64,000 bases of DNA from a candidate division KSB1 bacterium. GTDB lineage: Bacteria > Zhuqueibacterota > Zhuqueibacteria > Zhuqueibacterales > Zhuqueibacteraceae. Below the pieces are notes generated by a model that saw only the letters and a program-made list of their open reading frames with translations, had not been told where the DNA came from and ran no database searches. This document shows, piece by piece, positions 36,817 to 46,027 of the stretch. The stretch's first letter is position 1. The number at the start of each line of letters is the position of its first letter. The DNA lies in the NCBI GenBank assembly GCA_034506255.1, contig JAPDPX010000002.1, positions 568,971 through 632,970 on the forward strand, in the 5' to 3' direction. A program made the translations under genes and the position numbers.

Positions 36817-39210
36817 ATGAGGGTCAAGCAACGCTTGCGCTGTGGTCAAGCCGCCGGCAAATGTCTTCTTCTCATTCTGCTGAGTGCGCCGCTGCCAGGC
36901 CTGGCAATGCAGGGCACGGCGGCAATCAGCGGGATTGTGATTGATCGCGAAACCAACCAGCCGCTGGAAAATGTTGCAGTCTATCTCAAACATTCGCAGC
37001 GCGGCGAGGTGACCTGCGCAGCGGGCCGGTTTCGCATCGAGCATCTGCCGCCGGGCGAGCACGAGTTGATTCTCAGCCGTCAGGGCTTTCAGACGGCCAG
37101 ACAGAGCGTCAAACTGGTGGCGGGCGCGGAAGTGGTTGTGCAAATCGCGCTGGTGCCGCGGTTGCTGACACTGGATGAAGTGCAGGTGACCGCCAACCGC
37201 AGCCCGGCCGTGAGCGCGGAGGTGGCCACCATGATGTCGGTGGTCACGGCGCAGGATATTCGCCGCCAGCCGATCCAGCAGACGCCGGAGGTTTTGCGGG
37301 AGCAGGCCGGGGTTTTTATTCAAAAAACCAACCAGGGGGGCGGCTCGGCCAGCATTCGCGGTTTGAAGGCCAACAAGCTCCTGCTGCTGGTTGACGGCAT
37401 TCGTTTGAACAATGCCACTTACCGCGGCGGCAATCATCAATATCTCAACACCGTGGAGGCGCAGGCGCTCGAGCGGATCGAAGTGGTGCACGGGCCGGTT
37501 TCAACGCTGTACGGCAGCGATGCGCTGGGCGGTGCGGTGAATTTGATCACGCGCAGCCCCCTGTTGCCGCGCACGGGAGGCTTGTCGCTGCACGGCGTTT
37601 TTGCCGGTGCCGTCACGACGGCGGATCAAACACAGACCAGTCATTTGGGCCTGTCGGCTGCGCAGGCAGGGTGGGGCGTGGTGTTGGATGCCTCCTTTAA
37701 ATCCTTCGGCGAGGTCACCCGCGGCCGGCGCGGCGGAGAGCGCCTGATGCAACACCTGCAAAACGATACGCGCGTGAAGCGCCGTCTGGCGGTCACGCAG
37801 GCGCCCAATGGTTACGACACTTTCGATCTCTCCGGCAAGGTGCTGGTGGCGCTCGGTGCGGCGCAGGAACTCATGCTGGCGCAGCAAAGCAACCGCCAGC
37901 GGGAGGTGCCGCGCTATGATGTCTATGAAGCGCAGACCGACTCACTTTGGCAGTATGCGCCGCAGGAGCGCGATTTGTCGTATCTGAGGTGGCGCGGTCT
38001 ATATCGCACTTTTTTGTTTGATGCAACCACCCTGACGCTCTCCCGCCACCGCCAGTTCGAGCGCCGCGTGCGTCTGGGATTCGGCAGCACCACGGAGAAT
38101 CATGACCAATACCAGGTTGTAACATACGGATTGCAGGTGCAGTTCAATAAGATCGCCGCCGGCCGGCATCATGTGCTTTATGGCGGCGAGTTTTATCATG
38201 ATGCGGTCCGGGCGCATTCGCAGCAGATCTCGCTTGCCACCGGCGGGCGCACCGTGCGCAGTCCGCTTTATCCGGAAGGCTCGTCGTTTCGCAGTCTGGG
38301 ATTGTTCTTGCAGGCGGAGCTGGCATGGACGCCGCGCTCGACTGTGATCGCCGGCCTGCGATGGAGCGCTTATCGTCTGCAGACACCGGCACGCGATGAG
38401 GCCGGGCTGGCCGCCGTCACACAAACTCCGGAAGCGCTGACAGGCAGTCTGAGCCTCAAACATGCACTTTCCGGGAGGGTGAATTTGGTGGCGAATTTGG
38501 CGCAGGGTTTTCGTGCTCCCAATCTGGATGATCTCAGCCGGCTGGGCCGCGGCAAGGGCGACCTGATTTACGAAGTGCCGAATCCCGCTCTTCAACCGGA
38601 GCAATCGCTCAGCCTCGATGGCGGGATCAAGCTTCACGCCGAGCGCGTGCAGGCCAACCTGATCGTTTATTACAACTGGCTGACAAATTTGCTTGTTCGG
38701 CAGCCGACGCTGTTTGCCGGCCGGCCCTTCCTCGTCGAGGGAACGGACACGCTCGCGGTTTACCACAAAGCCAACGCCGGCCGGGCCTATACCACCGGTT
38801 TCGAAGTCGAAGCCGAGGTTGGACTGGCGCGTCATCTGGCGGCATTCGGCAATCTGAGTTATACATATGGTCAGAACCTGTCGCAGCGGGAACCGCTGCC
38901 GGCGATACCGCCCATGCTGGGGTTGCTGGGCTTGCGTATCGAGCAACGCCGCCTGCAGGCGGAAGTTTTTCTCCGTTTTGCCGGAGCACAAAACCGCCTG
39001 GCAGGAGAGGACAAGGAAGACTTGCGCATCCCGGAAGGTGGCACGCCCGGCTGGTGGACGCTCAATGCCCGCGCCAGCCTGACGCCGGCCGATCTGCTTG
39101 AATTCAAGTTTGGGTTGAGCAATATCCTTGATTGGAATTATCGCGAACACGTGAGCGGTTTCAATGCGCCCGGCCGCAATTTCATGGCAGGCGCAGTGGT
39201 TAAGTTTTGA
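36817..39210 (+). CDS. TonB-dependent outer-membrane receptor with carboxypeptidase-regulatory-like N-domain
   Basis: ATG 36817 gives a 797-residue protein with a signal peptide (LLLILLSAPLPGLAM). A CarboxypepD_reg-like domain follows at about 30-115 (GIVIDRETNQPLENVAVYLK), then a plug domain (VLREQAGVFIQKTNQGGGSA, KLLLLVDGIRLNNATYRGG, ERIEVVHGPVSTLYGSDALG). A 22-strand-type barrel ends in RNFMAGAVVKF with the terminal aromatic. Such proteins import siderophores, cobalamin or glycans using TonB energy; with no SusD or transporter genes beside it the ligand is unknown. The open frame from 36526 adds unrelated sequence. Confidence 0.9.
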   Translation: MRVKQRLRCGQAAGKCLLLILLSAPLPGLAMQGTAAISGIVIDRETNQPLENVAVYLKHSQRGEVTCAAGRFRIEHLPPGEHELILSRQGFQTARQSVKLVAGAEVVVQIALVPRLLTLDEVQVTANRSPAVSAEVATMMSVVTAQDIRRQPIQQTPEVLREQAGVFIQKTNQGGGSASIRGLKANKLLLLVDGIRLNNATYRGGNHQYLNTVEAQALERIEVVHGPVSTLYGSDALGGAVNLITRSPLLPRTGGLSLHGVFAGAVTTADQTQTSHLGLSAAQAGWGVVLDASFKSFGEVTRGRRGGERLMQHLQNDTRVKRRLAVTQAPNGYDTFDLSGKVLVALGAAQELMLAQQSNRQREVPRYDVYEAQTDSLWQYAPQERDLSYLRWRGLYRTFLFDATTLTLSRHRQFERRVRLGFGSTTENHDQYQVVTYGLQVQFNKIAAGRHHVLYGGEFYHDAVRAHSQQISLATGGRTVRSPLYPEGSSFRSLGLFLQAELAWTPRSTVIAGLRWSAYRLQTPARDEAGLAAVTQTPEALTGSLSLKHALSGRVNLVANLAQGFRAPNLDDLSRLGRGKGDLIYEVPNPALQPEQSLSLDGGIKLHAERVQANLIVYYNWLTNLLVRQPTLFAGRPFLVEGTDTLAVYHKANAGRAYTTGFEVEAEVGLARHLAAFGNLSYTYGQNLSQREPLPAIPPMLGLLGLRIEQRRLQAEVFLRFAGAQNRLAGEDKEDLRIPEGGTPGWWTLNARASLTPADLLEFKFGLSNILDWNYREHVSGFNAPGRNFMAGAVVKF

Positions 39211-39269
39211 GCCAGGCACGGCGTAATGCCTCAGTTACGTTTGAGGACGCAGCGCAGACCTCCTGTCGG

Positions 39270-39287
39270 CAGGCAGGGCTGCCTGCG
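39270..39287. repeat. Perfect inverted repeat between receptor and ndk
   Basis: GCAGGCAG-GG-CTGCCTGC lies 60 bases after the receptor stop codon. It has no T-run but could act as a weak transcription stop or mRNA-stabilising hairpin. The 281-base gap holds no gene. Confidence 0.4.
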
Positions 39288-39491
39288 CTACGCCGGAGTC
39301 TACCGGCACGGCTGGCGAGGCGGCAGGCTCTGCCACCGGCATGACAGCGATGCCGTGCAGCCTGCTGACGGCAAAAAGACTGTTGGTTTGACATGAGCGG
39401 TGCCGACCTGCCGCAGGGTGGAACATGGCTGCGGCGGGCAGGGGTGACCGCACGAATTCAAAATCATCTTTGGCACGCAGAAAGGAGTTCA

Positions 39492-39917
39492 ATGTTGGAA
39501 CGTACGCTGGCAATTTTGAAGCCGGATTGTGTCTCGGCTGGGAAAATGGGCAAAGTTTTGGCGCGTATCGAAGCCGCGGGTTTTCGCATTCTGGCCATGA
39601 AAATGGTACGCCTGACACCGGAAACCGCCGGCAAATTTTACGAGGTGCACAAGGAACGCCCCTTCTATAAAGATCTGGTCAGCTTCATGTGCAGCGACCG
39701 TGTGGTGCCGCTGGCGTTGGAAAAAGAAAATGCGGTGGCCGACTTTCGCAAGCTGATCGGCGCCACCGATCCCGCACAGGCCGAGCCCGGCACTATTCGC
39801 AAGGATTTTGCAACGAGCAAGCAAAACAACATCGTGCATGGCTCCGATTCACCGGAAAATGGCCGGCTGGAAGTCGCGTTCTTCTTCTCGGAAAAGGAGC
39901 TGTTGGAAACAATGTGA
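39492..39917 (+). CDS. ndk: Nucleoside diphosphate kinase
   Basis: The 141-residue protein starts [20 protein letters not shown]. It contains the NDK active site [14 protein letters not shown] with the phosphorylated His, and the family segment [19 protein letters not shown]. It balances nucleoside triphosphate pools by ping-pong phosphate transfer. AAAGGAG precedes ATG 39492; the longer frame from 39393 lacks homology. The gene stands alone. Confidence 0.97.
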   Translation: MLERTLAILKPDCVSAGKMGKVLARIEAAGFRILAMKMVRLTPETAGKFYEVHKERPFYKDLVSFMCSDRVVPLALEKENAVADFRKLIGATDPAQAEPGTIRKDFATSKQNNIVHGSDSPENGRLEVAFFFSEKELLETM

Positions 39918-40607
39918 GGTTGCGGCCGCCCGCCGGGCTGATGGGCCGGCCCGGGGGATAACAGATCACTGCCGGCCCTCTCTTGCTGGTTGGCAAGCGT
40001 CGGAGGCAGGCTGGTGACCGGCCGCTCCTGCAGCATGGCTGCTGCCACCTGCCTGTTGCAGCAGGCCGCAGCATGGCTGGCCGCGCCACCGCCGTGGGAT
40101 TCGCCCCATCGCAAAGGAAGCCGGCTCACATGGCTTCAGCAGCGATCAGGTGGATCACTGCCGCGGCTGTAACCGTGCTGGCAGTGATTGTCACCAACGG
40201 GTTTCGGTGTTGACAGCAGCAGAAAACCGTTTCTGAGAGACCGCGACCGGCGGCCGCAATCTTCGATGTGTCATCTCAGCCCGGCACGATTCCGCCGGTG
40301 GCAGCGATTGAGACGCCGCGTCCGGCGCTGGTCATGCGCGGCGGGTGGAAATTCCCGGTGCAGATTTCCGTCCTGTAATTCCGCCGCAATGCCCGGGCGG
40401 ACGCACGGCGCCACGAGATGTATATTGCGCGCGTCAATTTTCCATCTCGGGGTGGCATTGGGTATCGCGTGCGCCTCGGTCGGTTTGCCACCTGGCCGCA
40501 GGCCAAGGCTCCGACAAATAAACTCCGATGGCAAGTGCAAGCCGGCCACAGGGGAATGGAGTGTGCCAAGATCGATGAAAATGCACGGTTTGAGCCGGAA
40601 TTTTAGC
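39918..40607. other. Gene-free interval after ndk
   Basis: I see no coding frame here with family features or a ribosome-binding site. A frame encoding a 27-residue hydrophobic peptide (ATG about 40130, ending NGFRC) is possible but unsupported. GC-rich inverted repeats near 40040-40080 have no T-run. Confidence 0.4.
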
Positions 40608-40636
40608 TTGACTTCAAGCAGCCGGTTTTATAAATT
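40608..40636 (+). promoter_or_regulatory. Putative promoter of the yceD-rpmF-plsX-fab cluster
   Basis: TTGACT (40608-40613), a 17-base spacer and TAAATT (40631-40636) are located 34 bases before the yceD start. An overlapping TATAAA at 40629 gives an alternative -10 with a shorter spacer. Confidence 0.55.
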
Positions 40637-40669
40637 GCGTCCCACTTTGAAATATAAAATTACCGCGAC

Positions 40670-41167
40670 ATGAAGATTTCCCTTGTTGGACTCGCAGAAG
40701 GCGTTCATCACCTTCACTTTGAAGAACAGCCGGCGAGTTGCGGTATCATCGATCATCCCAACCTATTCAATCCGGTGCACATCGAGGTTGACCTGGAGAA
40801 ACGGGCGGCAAGCCTCTTCTTGCGCAATCGTATTGAGACGGTTGGCCGCTTCCATTGCGATCGTTGCCTGAAAGAAGTGGAGTTGACGATCACCGACATC
40901 GGCCGGGTCATTTTCTCCAATGATGAGGAGTTGCGCGCGCTTGCCGAAGACGAAGTGCATCCCCTGGCACAGGACGCGCGGGAGGTGGACATTACCGATG
41001 ATCTGCGAGACTTGCTGTTGCTGGCGATCCCCGCAAAAATTCTCTGTGCCGAGACCTGCAAGGGGCTTTGCCCGCATTGCGGGGTGGACTTGAATACAGA
41101 AACCTGCCGGTGCGGCGCACGACCAATCGATGCGCGCTGGCAGGCATTGCAAAAACTGATCAACTGA
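40670..41167 (+). CDS. yceD: YceD / DUF177 family protein
   Basis: The 165-residue protein shows the DUF177 pattern: an N-terminal beta-rich part, FHCDRCLKEVELTI near 64, and the C-terminal Cys cluster CAETCKGLCPHCGVDLNTET. YceD homologues are encoded directly before rpmF in most bacteria and are linked to 23S rRNA or ribosome maturation. The gene order here is the same, with 12 bases between it and rpmF. The four or more Cys suggest a metal site that is absent from the E. coli protein but usual in many other phyla. Confidence 0.9.
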   Translation: MKISLVGLAEGVHHLHFEEQPASCGIIDHPNLFNPVHIEVDLEKRAASLFLRNRIETVGRFHCDRCLKEVELTITDIGRVIFSNDEELRALAEDEVHPLAQDAREVDITDDLRDLLLLAIPAKILCAETCKGLCPHCGVDLNTETCRCGARPIDARWQALQKLIN

Positions 41168-41179
41168 AGCGAGGTACTT

Positions 41180-41365
41180 GTGCCCAATCCGAAACGACGT
41201 CACTCCCGCACACGCCGCGACAAACGGCGCACACACTGGAAGCTGGAGGCGGCCAAAATCATCAAATGCAGCCACTGCCATCAACCCAAATTGCCCCATC
41301 GTGTCTGCCCAAACTGCGGTTATTATAACGATCGCTCCGTATTTTTGCCGCGCGAGTCAACCTGA
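41180..41365 (+). CDS. rpmF: 50S ribosomal protein L32
   Basis: The 61-residue basic protein MPNPKRRHSRTRRDKRRTHW is a typical L32 N-terminus. It carries a zinc-ribbon CSHCH...CPNCG, the Cys4-type (C+) form of L32. It starts with GTG at 41180, nine bases after GAGG. A different frame from 41178 gives an unrelated peptide and is a shadow. Confidence 0.95.
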   Translation: MPNPKRRHSRTRRDKRRTHWKLEAAKIIKCSHCHQPKLPHRVCPNCGYYNDRSVFLPREST

Positions 41366-41672
41366 CCTTTCCCTGCCGCTCACAAAGGAGAAGAACCGTC
41401 ATTCTTCCACCCGCATCCAACAACGTTCATCACGACACGAAGCGAAACAGCCCGCATGAGATGATTTCAGATAATGTGACAGGATCCCGGCAGAGCCAGC
41501 ATGCCCTGCCGCCTGGCGCTGGCCGTCAGCAACCCTGTGTCGCGGCGGCGCTGCATGCCGCAGCGTCATGGCACAACAGGAGAGTGTGGCAGCGCATGGC
41601 CATAATCCCCCGGGTGAACATGTGCCGGTGTGACCGCGAGGCCACGGCTTGATTTGGTGAAAAGAGGACCCT
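41366..41672. other. Gene-free spacer between rpmF and plsX
   Basis: These 307 bases interrupt the otherwise compact cluster. I see no coding frame and no clear promoter or hairpin. In many genomes rpmF and plsX are much closer together. Confidence 0.4.
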
Positions 41673-42719
41673 ATGCGGATTGCCCTGGATGCCATGGGAG
41701 GAGACTTCGCACCGGCCGCGATCGTGCAAGGTGGTTTGGAAGCGGCACGGCTCAACGATGGCAAATGTGAAATCGTTTTTGTCGGTGATCGGGCTCAAAT
41801 CGAACAGGAAATCAGCCGTCACCCCCTGCTGACGCGCGGCGACCGGTTGCACTTTTCGATTCATCACGCCTCCGAAAAGATCGAGATGACCGACTCGCCC
41901 GCCGCGGCACTGAAGAAGAAAAAAGACGCCTCGATCCTGGTGGCCAATCAGTTGCATCAAAAGCGGCAGGTGGATGCCGTCGTGAGTGCCGGCCACACCG
42001 GCGCAGCGATGGCCGCCTCCCTGTTCGTGCTCGGCCGTATCGTCGGCGTCAACCGTCCGGGTATCGGCTCCCTGATTCCCAACGGCAACGGCGTAACCAT
42101 GTTGATCGATGTGGGCGCCAATGTGGATGCCAAGCCCATCCATCTCCTGCAATATGGCTTGATGGGCAGCATTTTCATGGAACGGGTGGTTGGGTTGGAG
42201 CGGCCCAAGGTCGCGTTGCTCAGCATCGGCGAAGAACGCTCCAAGGGGACGGAGGTCACCCGCGAAGCCTATGAGCTGCTGGAGCAGAGCAGCATCAACT
42301 TCATCGGCAATGTCGAGGGCCGGGACATTTTGCAGGCGAAGGCGGACGTGGTGGTCTGCGACGGTTTTGTCGGCAACGTCATTTTGAAGTACACCGAAAG
42401 CCTCGGCAGTGTTTTCCGCCGCCATATCAAGCGCCAGATCGGAAAGAAAATCTTCCTGAACCTCGGCGCCTTTTTGATGCAGCCCACTTTCAAGGGGCTG
42501 CGCAAGATTTTCGACTACGAAGAATACGGCGGCGCACCCCTGCTCGGTGTTGATGGTGTCACCATCATCTGCCACGGTTCCTCCACTCCGAAAGCCATTC
42601 GCAACGCCATCCGGGAAGCGATGGCCATGGTGCGCGAAGGCATCAATCAAATCATTCGTCAGGAGCTGGAAGCATTCGAAGTTCGAAAGGGAGTTTCACT
42701 CGTTGAACAAGACGCCTAA
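41673..42719 (+). CDS. plsX: Phosphate acyltransferase
   Basis: The 348-residue protein begins MRIALDAMGGDFAPAAIVQG and has the PlsX blocks VDAVVSAGHTGAAMAASLFV, GIGSLIPNGNGVTMLIDVGA and EGRDILQAKADVVVCDGFVG. It converts acyl-ACP and phosphate to acyl phosphate, the donor for PlsY in phospholipid synthesis. AGAGGA lies upstream of the ATG. The next gene, fabH, starts inside its last codons. Confidence 0.97.
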   Translation: MRIALDAMGGDFAPAAIVQGGLEAARLNDGKCEIVFVGDRAQIEQEISRHPLLTRGDRLHFSIHHASEKIEMTDSPAAALKKKKDASILVANQLHQKRQVDAVVSAGHTGAAMAASLFVLGRIVGVNRPGIGSLIPNGNGVTMLIDVGANVDAKPIHLLQYGLMGSIFMERVVGLERPKVALLSIGEERSKGTEVTREAYELLEQSSINFIGNVEGRDILQAKADVVVCDGFVGNVILKYTESLGSVFRRHIKRQIGKKIFLNLGAFLMQPTFKGLRKIFDYEEYGGAPLLGVDGVTIICHGSSTPKAIRNAIREAMAMVREGINQIIRQELEAFEVRKGVSLVEQDA

Positions 42720-43689
42720 GTCAATGGTTCTGGGAACGGGGCGGGCCGTCCCCGAACGTGTACTGACCAATGCAGACCTCGAGAAAATGGTGGACACGAG
42801 CGATGAATGGATTCGCTCGCGCACCGGCATCGAACGACGTTTCATCGCCGGGCCGGACGATTTGACCTCCAAACTCTGTGCAACAGCCGGCCGCAAAGCG
42901 CTGGCCAAGGCCGGGCTGCCCGCGGAAGAATTGGATGCCATCATCATCGGCACCGTGACCGGTGATGCCTATTTCCCTTCGACGGCCTGCTACGTGCAGG
43001 AGATGCTGGGCGCCACACGCGCGGCTGCCTTCGATCTCTCTGCCGCCTGCTCCGGTTTCATCTACAGCCTGACCATGGCCGACAGCATGATTGCGGCGGG
43101 CAAGGCGCGCCATGTGCTGGTGATTGGCGGTGAAATTTTGAGCCGCATCACCGACTGGACCGACCGCGCCACCTGCGTCCTGTTCGGTGACGGCGCCGGT
43201 GCCATGGTGCTCGGTCCGGCGCAGGGCGAGAGCGGCATCCTCGACACCCTCATCAAAAGCGATGGCCGCCTCACCAGCCTGCTGTGCATGATCGGCGGGG
43301 GCACGCGCGTGCCCTTTGAAGTCGCGGTCGCGGAAAGAATGTTTCGCATCGAGATGCAAGGTCCGGAAGTGTTCAAACACGCCGTCACCGCGATGGGCGA
43401 TGCCGCCGCGGGCCTGCTGGAGCGCAACAATCTCACCGGCGAGCAGGTGAATTTGTTGATTCCCCATCAGGCCAATTTGCGCATCATCATGGCCACCGCC
43501 AAGCGCGTCAACATGCCGATGGAAAAAGTCTACGTCAATGTGCAAAATTACGGCAACACCTCCGCCGCCTCCATCCCGATCGCCATCGATGAGGCCTTTG
43601 AAGTGGGCCGCCTGCATCCGAACGACCTCTGCCTGATGGTGGCTTTTGGGGGCGGTTTCACCTGGGGTTCGGCATTGATTCGGTTTTAG
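42703..43689 (+). CDS. fabH: Beta-ketoacyl-ACP synthase III
   Basis: The 328-residue protein has the FabH catalytic set: Cys in AFDLSAACSGFIYSL, His in NLLIPHQANLRII and Asn in VNVQNYGNTSAASIP. It condenses acetyl-CoA with malonyl-ACP to start fatty acid synthesis. I choose the TTG at 42703, which has GGGAG nine bases upstream and gives the family-like start MNKTPKSMVLGTG; it overlaps plsX by 17 bases. ATG 42724 has no ribosome-binding site. Confidence 0.95.
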   Translation: MNKTPKSMVLGTGRAVPERVLTNADLEKMVDTSDEWIRSRTGIERRFIAGPDDLTSKLCATAGRKALAKAGLPAEELDAIIIGTVTGDAYFPSTACYVQEMLGATRAAAFDLSAACSGFIYSLTMADSMIAAGKARHVLVIGGEILSRITDWTDRATCVLFGDGAGAMVLGPAQGESGILDTLIKSDGRLTSLLCMIGGGTRVPFEVAVAERMFRIEMQGPEVFKHAVTAMGDAAAGLLERNNLTGEQVNLLIPHQANLRIIMATAKRVNMPMEKVYVNVQNYGNTSAASIPIAIDEAFEVGRLHPNDLCLMVAFGGGFTWGSALIRF

Positions 43690-43692
43690 GCC

Positions 43693-44637
43693 ATGCACGC
43701 AAAGATCGCCTTTCTTTTCCCGGGACAAGCCTCGCAGTTTGTCGGCATGGCCAGGGACCTCCACGAAGCCTACCCGGTCGCGCGTGACCTGTTCCGGCAG
43801 GCCAATGAAGTGCTGGGCTTTGATATTGCGAAAGTTTGTTTCGCAGGTCCGCTGGAAGAATTGACACGCACTTCGATCACGCAGCCGGCCATTCTGATTC
43901 ACAGCGTGATTGTGGCCCGGTTGCTGCAGGAGCGGGGGATGCTGCCGGCCATGGCCGCCGGTCACAGTCTGGGTGAATATTCCGCGCTGGTGGCGGCGCA
44001 GGCCTTGAGTTTTGAAGAAGCCCTGCGGCTGGTGAAGCTGCGCGGGGAGTTGATGGAAGCCGCCGGCCGGAAACAGCCCGGCACCATGGCGGCCATCATG
44101 GGCCTGGCGCCGGAGGCGGTCGATGCCGTTTGCCGTGCCGTTACGGAAGAACTGGCGCCGCAGCAACAAGTAGTGCAGGCCGCCAATTTCAATTCGCATG
44201 AGCAGACCGTGATTTCCGGCCACCTCGCAGCGGTGGAGAAAGCCATGGCGCTTGCCAAACAGCGCGGCGCCAAGCTGGCGAAATTACTGGTAGTGGGCGG
44301 CGCTTTCCACTCACCCTTGATGGCGGGCGCGCGCCAGGGGCTGCAACAGGCCTTGCGGGCGGCGCCTTTCGCTGATGCCCGCTGCCCAATCTACACCAAC
44401 GTCACCGCCCGGCCCGAACAGGCGGCGGCTGTCCTGCGTGAAAGGCTGGAGCAGCAACTCACCAGCCCGGTGAACTGGGTGGCGACCATCGAAAACATGA
44501 TTGCGGATGGCGCGCAGCAGTTTTATGAAGTGGGTCCGGGCAAGGTGCTGGCCGGCCTGCTGAAGCGGATCAACAAAGCCCGCACCGCCATCACGGTTGG
44601 CACCGTTGCCGAATTGCAGTCGCTGATGCAGACTTGA
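43693..44637 (+). CDS. fabD: Malonyl-CoA:ACP transacylase
   Basis: The 314-residue protein starts KIAFLFPGQASQFVGMARDL and has the acyltransferase nucleophile AAGHSLGEYSALVAA, then VVGGAFHSPLMAGAR with the catalytic His. It loads malonate from CoA onto acyl carrier protein. It follows fabH by three bases. Confidence 0.96.
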   Translation: MHAKIAFLFPGQASQFVGMARDLHEAYPVARDLFRQANEVLGFDIAKVCFAGPLEELTRTSITQPAILIHSVIVARLLQERGMLPAMAAGHSLGEYSALVAAQALSFEEALRLVKLRGELMEAAGRKQPGTMAAIMGLAPEAVDAVCRAVTEELAPQQQVVQAANFNSHEQTVISGHLAAVEKAMALAKQRGAKLAKLLVVGGAFHSPLMAGARQGLQQALRAAPFADARCPIYTNVTARPEQAAAVLRERLEQQLTSPVNWVATIENMIADGAQQFYEVGPGKVLAGLLKRINKARTAITVGTVAELQSLMQT

Positions 44638-44808
44638 GGCACTGTATTTCCTGGTGGACGCTTGCGGAAATTTTCCTGCACCGGCGGGCCGTGGCAGCAC
44701 ACGTCTGAGAGTTGGCCGGCACCAGGCGCGAATCGGCGGGCAAATTCTGGCGAAGGCAATAATTGTCGAACAGATACTCACCTGACTTTAGTTGCGCATG
44801 ATCAACTG

Positions 44809-45555
44809 ATGGCCCTCTTGCAAGACAAAATTGCCATCGTCACCGGCGGCAGCCGTGGCATCGGCAGGGCGATTGCAGTGCGCTTCGCCGCGGCAGGGGC
44901 AAAAGTCGTGCTCACCGGCCGCAGCCTGGAATCCGCCGGGAAAGTGGCCGAGGAAATACGCGCGCAGGGCGGGGAGGCGGTGGCGCAGGCGGTGAATGCC
45001 GCGGTGGCAGAAGAAGTGGAGGGGCTGATCAAGAGCACGGTGGACCGTTTCGGCCGCCTCGATATTTTGGTCAACAATGCCGGCATCACGCGCGACAATC
45101 TGCTGGTGCGCATGCGCGGGGAGGAATGGCAGGAGGTGCTCGACACCAACCTCACCGGCGTGTTCAATCACCTGCGCGCGGCGAGCCGGGTGATGATCCG
45201 GCAGCGCAGCGGCAAGATCATCAACATCACTTCCATCGTGGCGCTGATGGGCAACAAGGGGCAGGCGAATTATTGCGCCGCCAAAGCCGGGGTCATCGGT
45301 TTGACCAAATCAGCGGCCCGCGAGCTCGCCAGCCGCAACATTCAGGTGAATGCCGTGGCGCCGGGTTTCATTGACACCGACATGACGGCAGTGCTGGGGG
45401 AGAGTGTCCGCGAGACGCTGTTACAATCGATTCCTCTCGGCCGCTTGGGAACACCCGGGGAAGTGGCGGGTCTGGTGTTGTTTCTGGCGTCCCCGGAGGC
45501 GGATTACATCACCGGCCAGGTGATCAACATCGACGGCGGCATGGTGATGGCATGA
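44809..45555 (+). CDS. fabG: 3-oxoacyl-ACP reductase
   Basis: The 248-residue short-chain dehydrogenase has TGGSRGIGRAIAV (NADPH-binding), ILVNNAGITRDNLLVRM and the catalytic ITSIVALMGNKGQANYCAAK (Ser-Tyr-x3-Lys), then VNAVAPGFIDTDMT and the C-terminus GQVINIDGGMVMA. It does the first reduction in fatty acid elongation. A 171-base spacer separates it from fabD and no good ribosome-binding site precedes the ATG, so translation may depend on local RNA structure or a second promoter. Confidence 0.95.
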   Translation: MALLQDKIAIVTGGSRGIGRAIAVRFAAAGAKVVLTGRSLESAGKVAEEIRAQGGEAVAQAVNAAVAEEVEGLIKSTVDRFGRLDILVNNAGITRDNLLVRMRGEEWQEVLDTNLTGVFNHLRAASRVMIRQRSGKIINITSIVALMGNKGQANYCAAKAGVIGLTKSAARELASRNIQVNAVAPGFIDTDMTAVLGESVRETLLQSIPLGRLGTPGEVAGLVLFLASPEADYITGQVINIDGGMVMA

Positions 45556-45655
45556 GCCGGGATGAGCCGGCAGTCGAATTCCTCTGCAAAACTGCAAACC
45601 ATTCAGCGTGGTCGTACAATCAACCTTTCAATCAAGAATTGAGGAGTGAAAGCGA

Positions 45656-45898
45656 ATGTCCGATATTGAAAGCAAAGTGAAACAGATCATCGTGGATCAG
45701 CTCGGCGTCGATGCCAGCCAGGTTACCAACGAAGCCAGTTTCATCGAGGATCTCGGCGCGGATTCCCTCGACACGGTCGAGCTGGTCATGGCATTCGAAG
45801 AGGAATTCGACATCGAAATTCCCGATGAGGAGGCCGAGAAGCTCACCACGGTCGGCCAGGCCCTGGAGTATTTGAAAAAGAAAAAGGCAGCCGCCTGA
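45656..45898 (+). CDS. acpP: Acyl carrier protein
   Basis: The 80-residue acidic protein has the phosphopantetheine site [19 protein letters not shown]. It carries acyl chains for the fab enzymes around it. GAGGAG lies upstream of the ATG. Confidence 0.98.
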   Translation: MSDIESKVKQIIVDQLGVDASQVTNEASFIEDLGADSLDTVELVMAFEEEFDIEIPDEEAEKLTTVGQALEYLKKKKAAA

Positions 45899-46027
45899 GC
45901 CGGCCGCGGGCCATGGCCGAAGGGCATGGCCACCGCGGGCGCAGAGGCGGCGCCCCGCAAAAAAAAACAGTGAGCACTGTCCCGCCTGCTCACCCGGGCT
46001 GTGAGGTTGAACAACGCTGACGCGCAG

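Noticed and set aside
40188-40673. 161-codon frame upstream of yceD
   Set aside because: It is Arg/Cys-rich, spans the putative promoter, and lacks a ribosome-binding site or family features.
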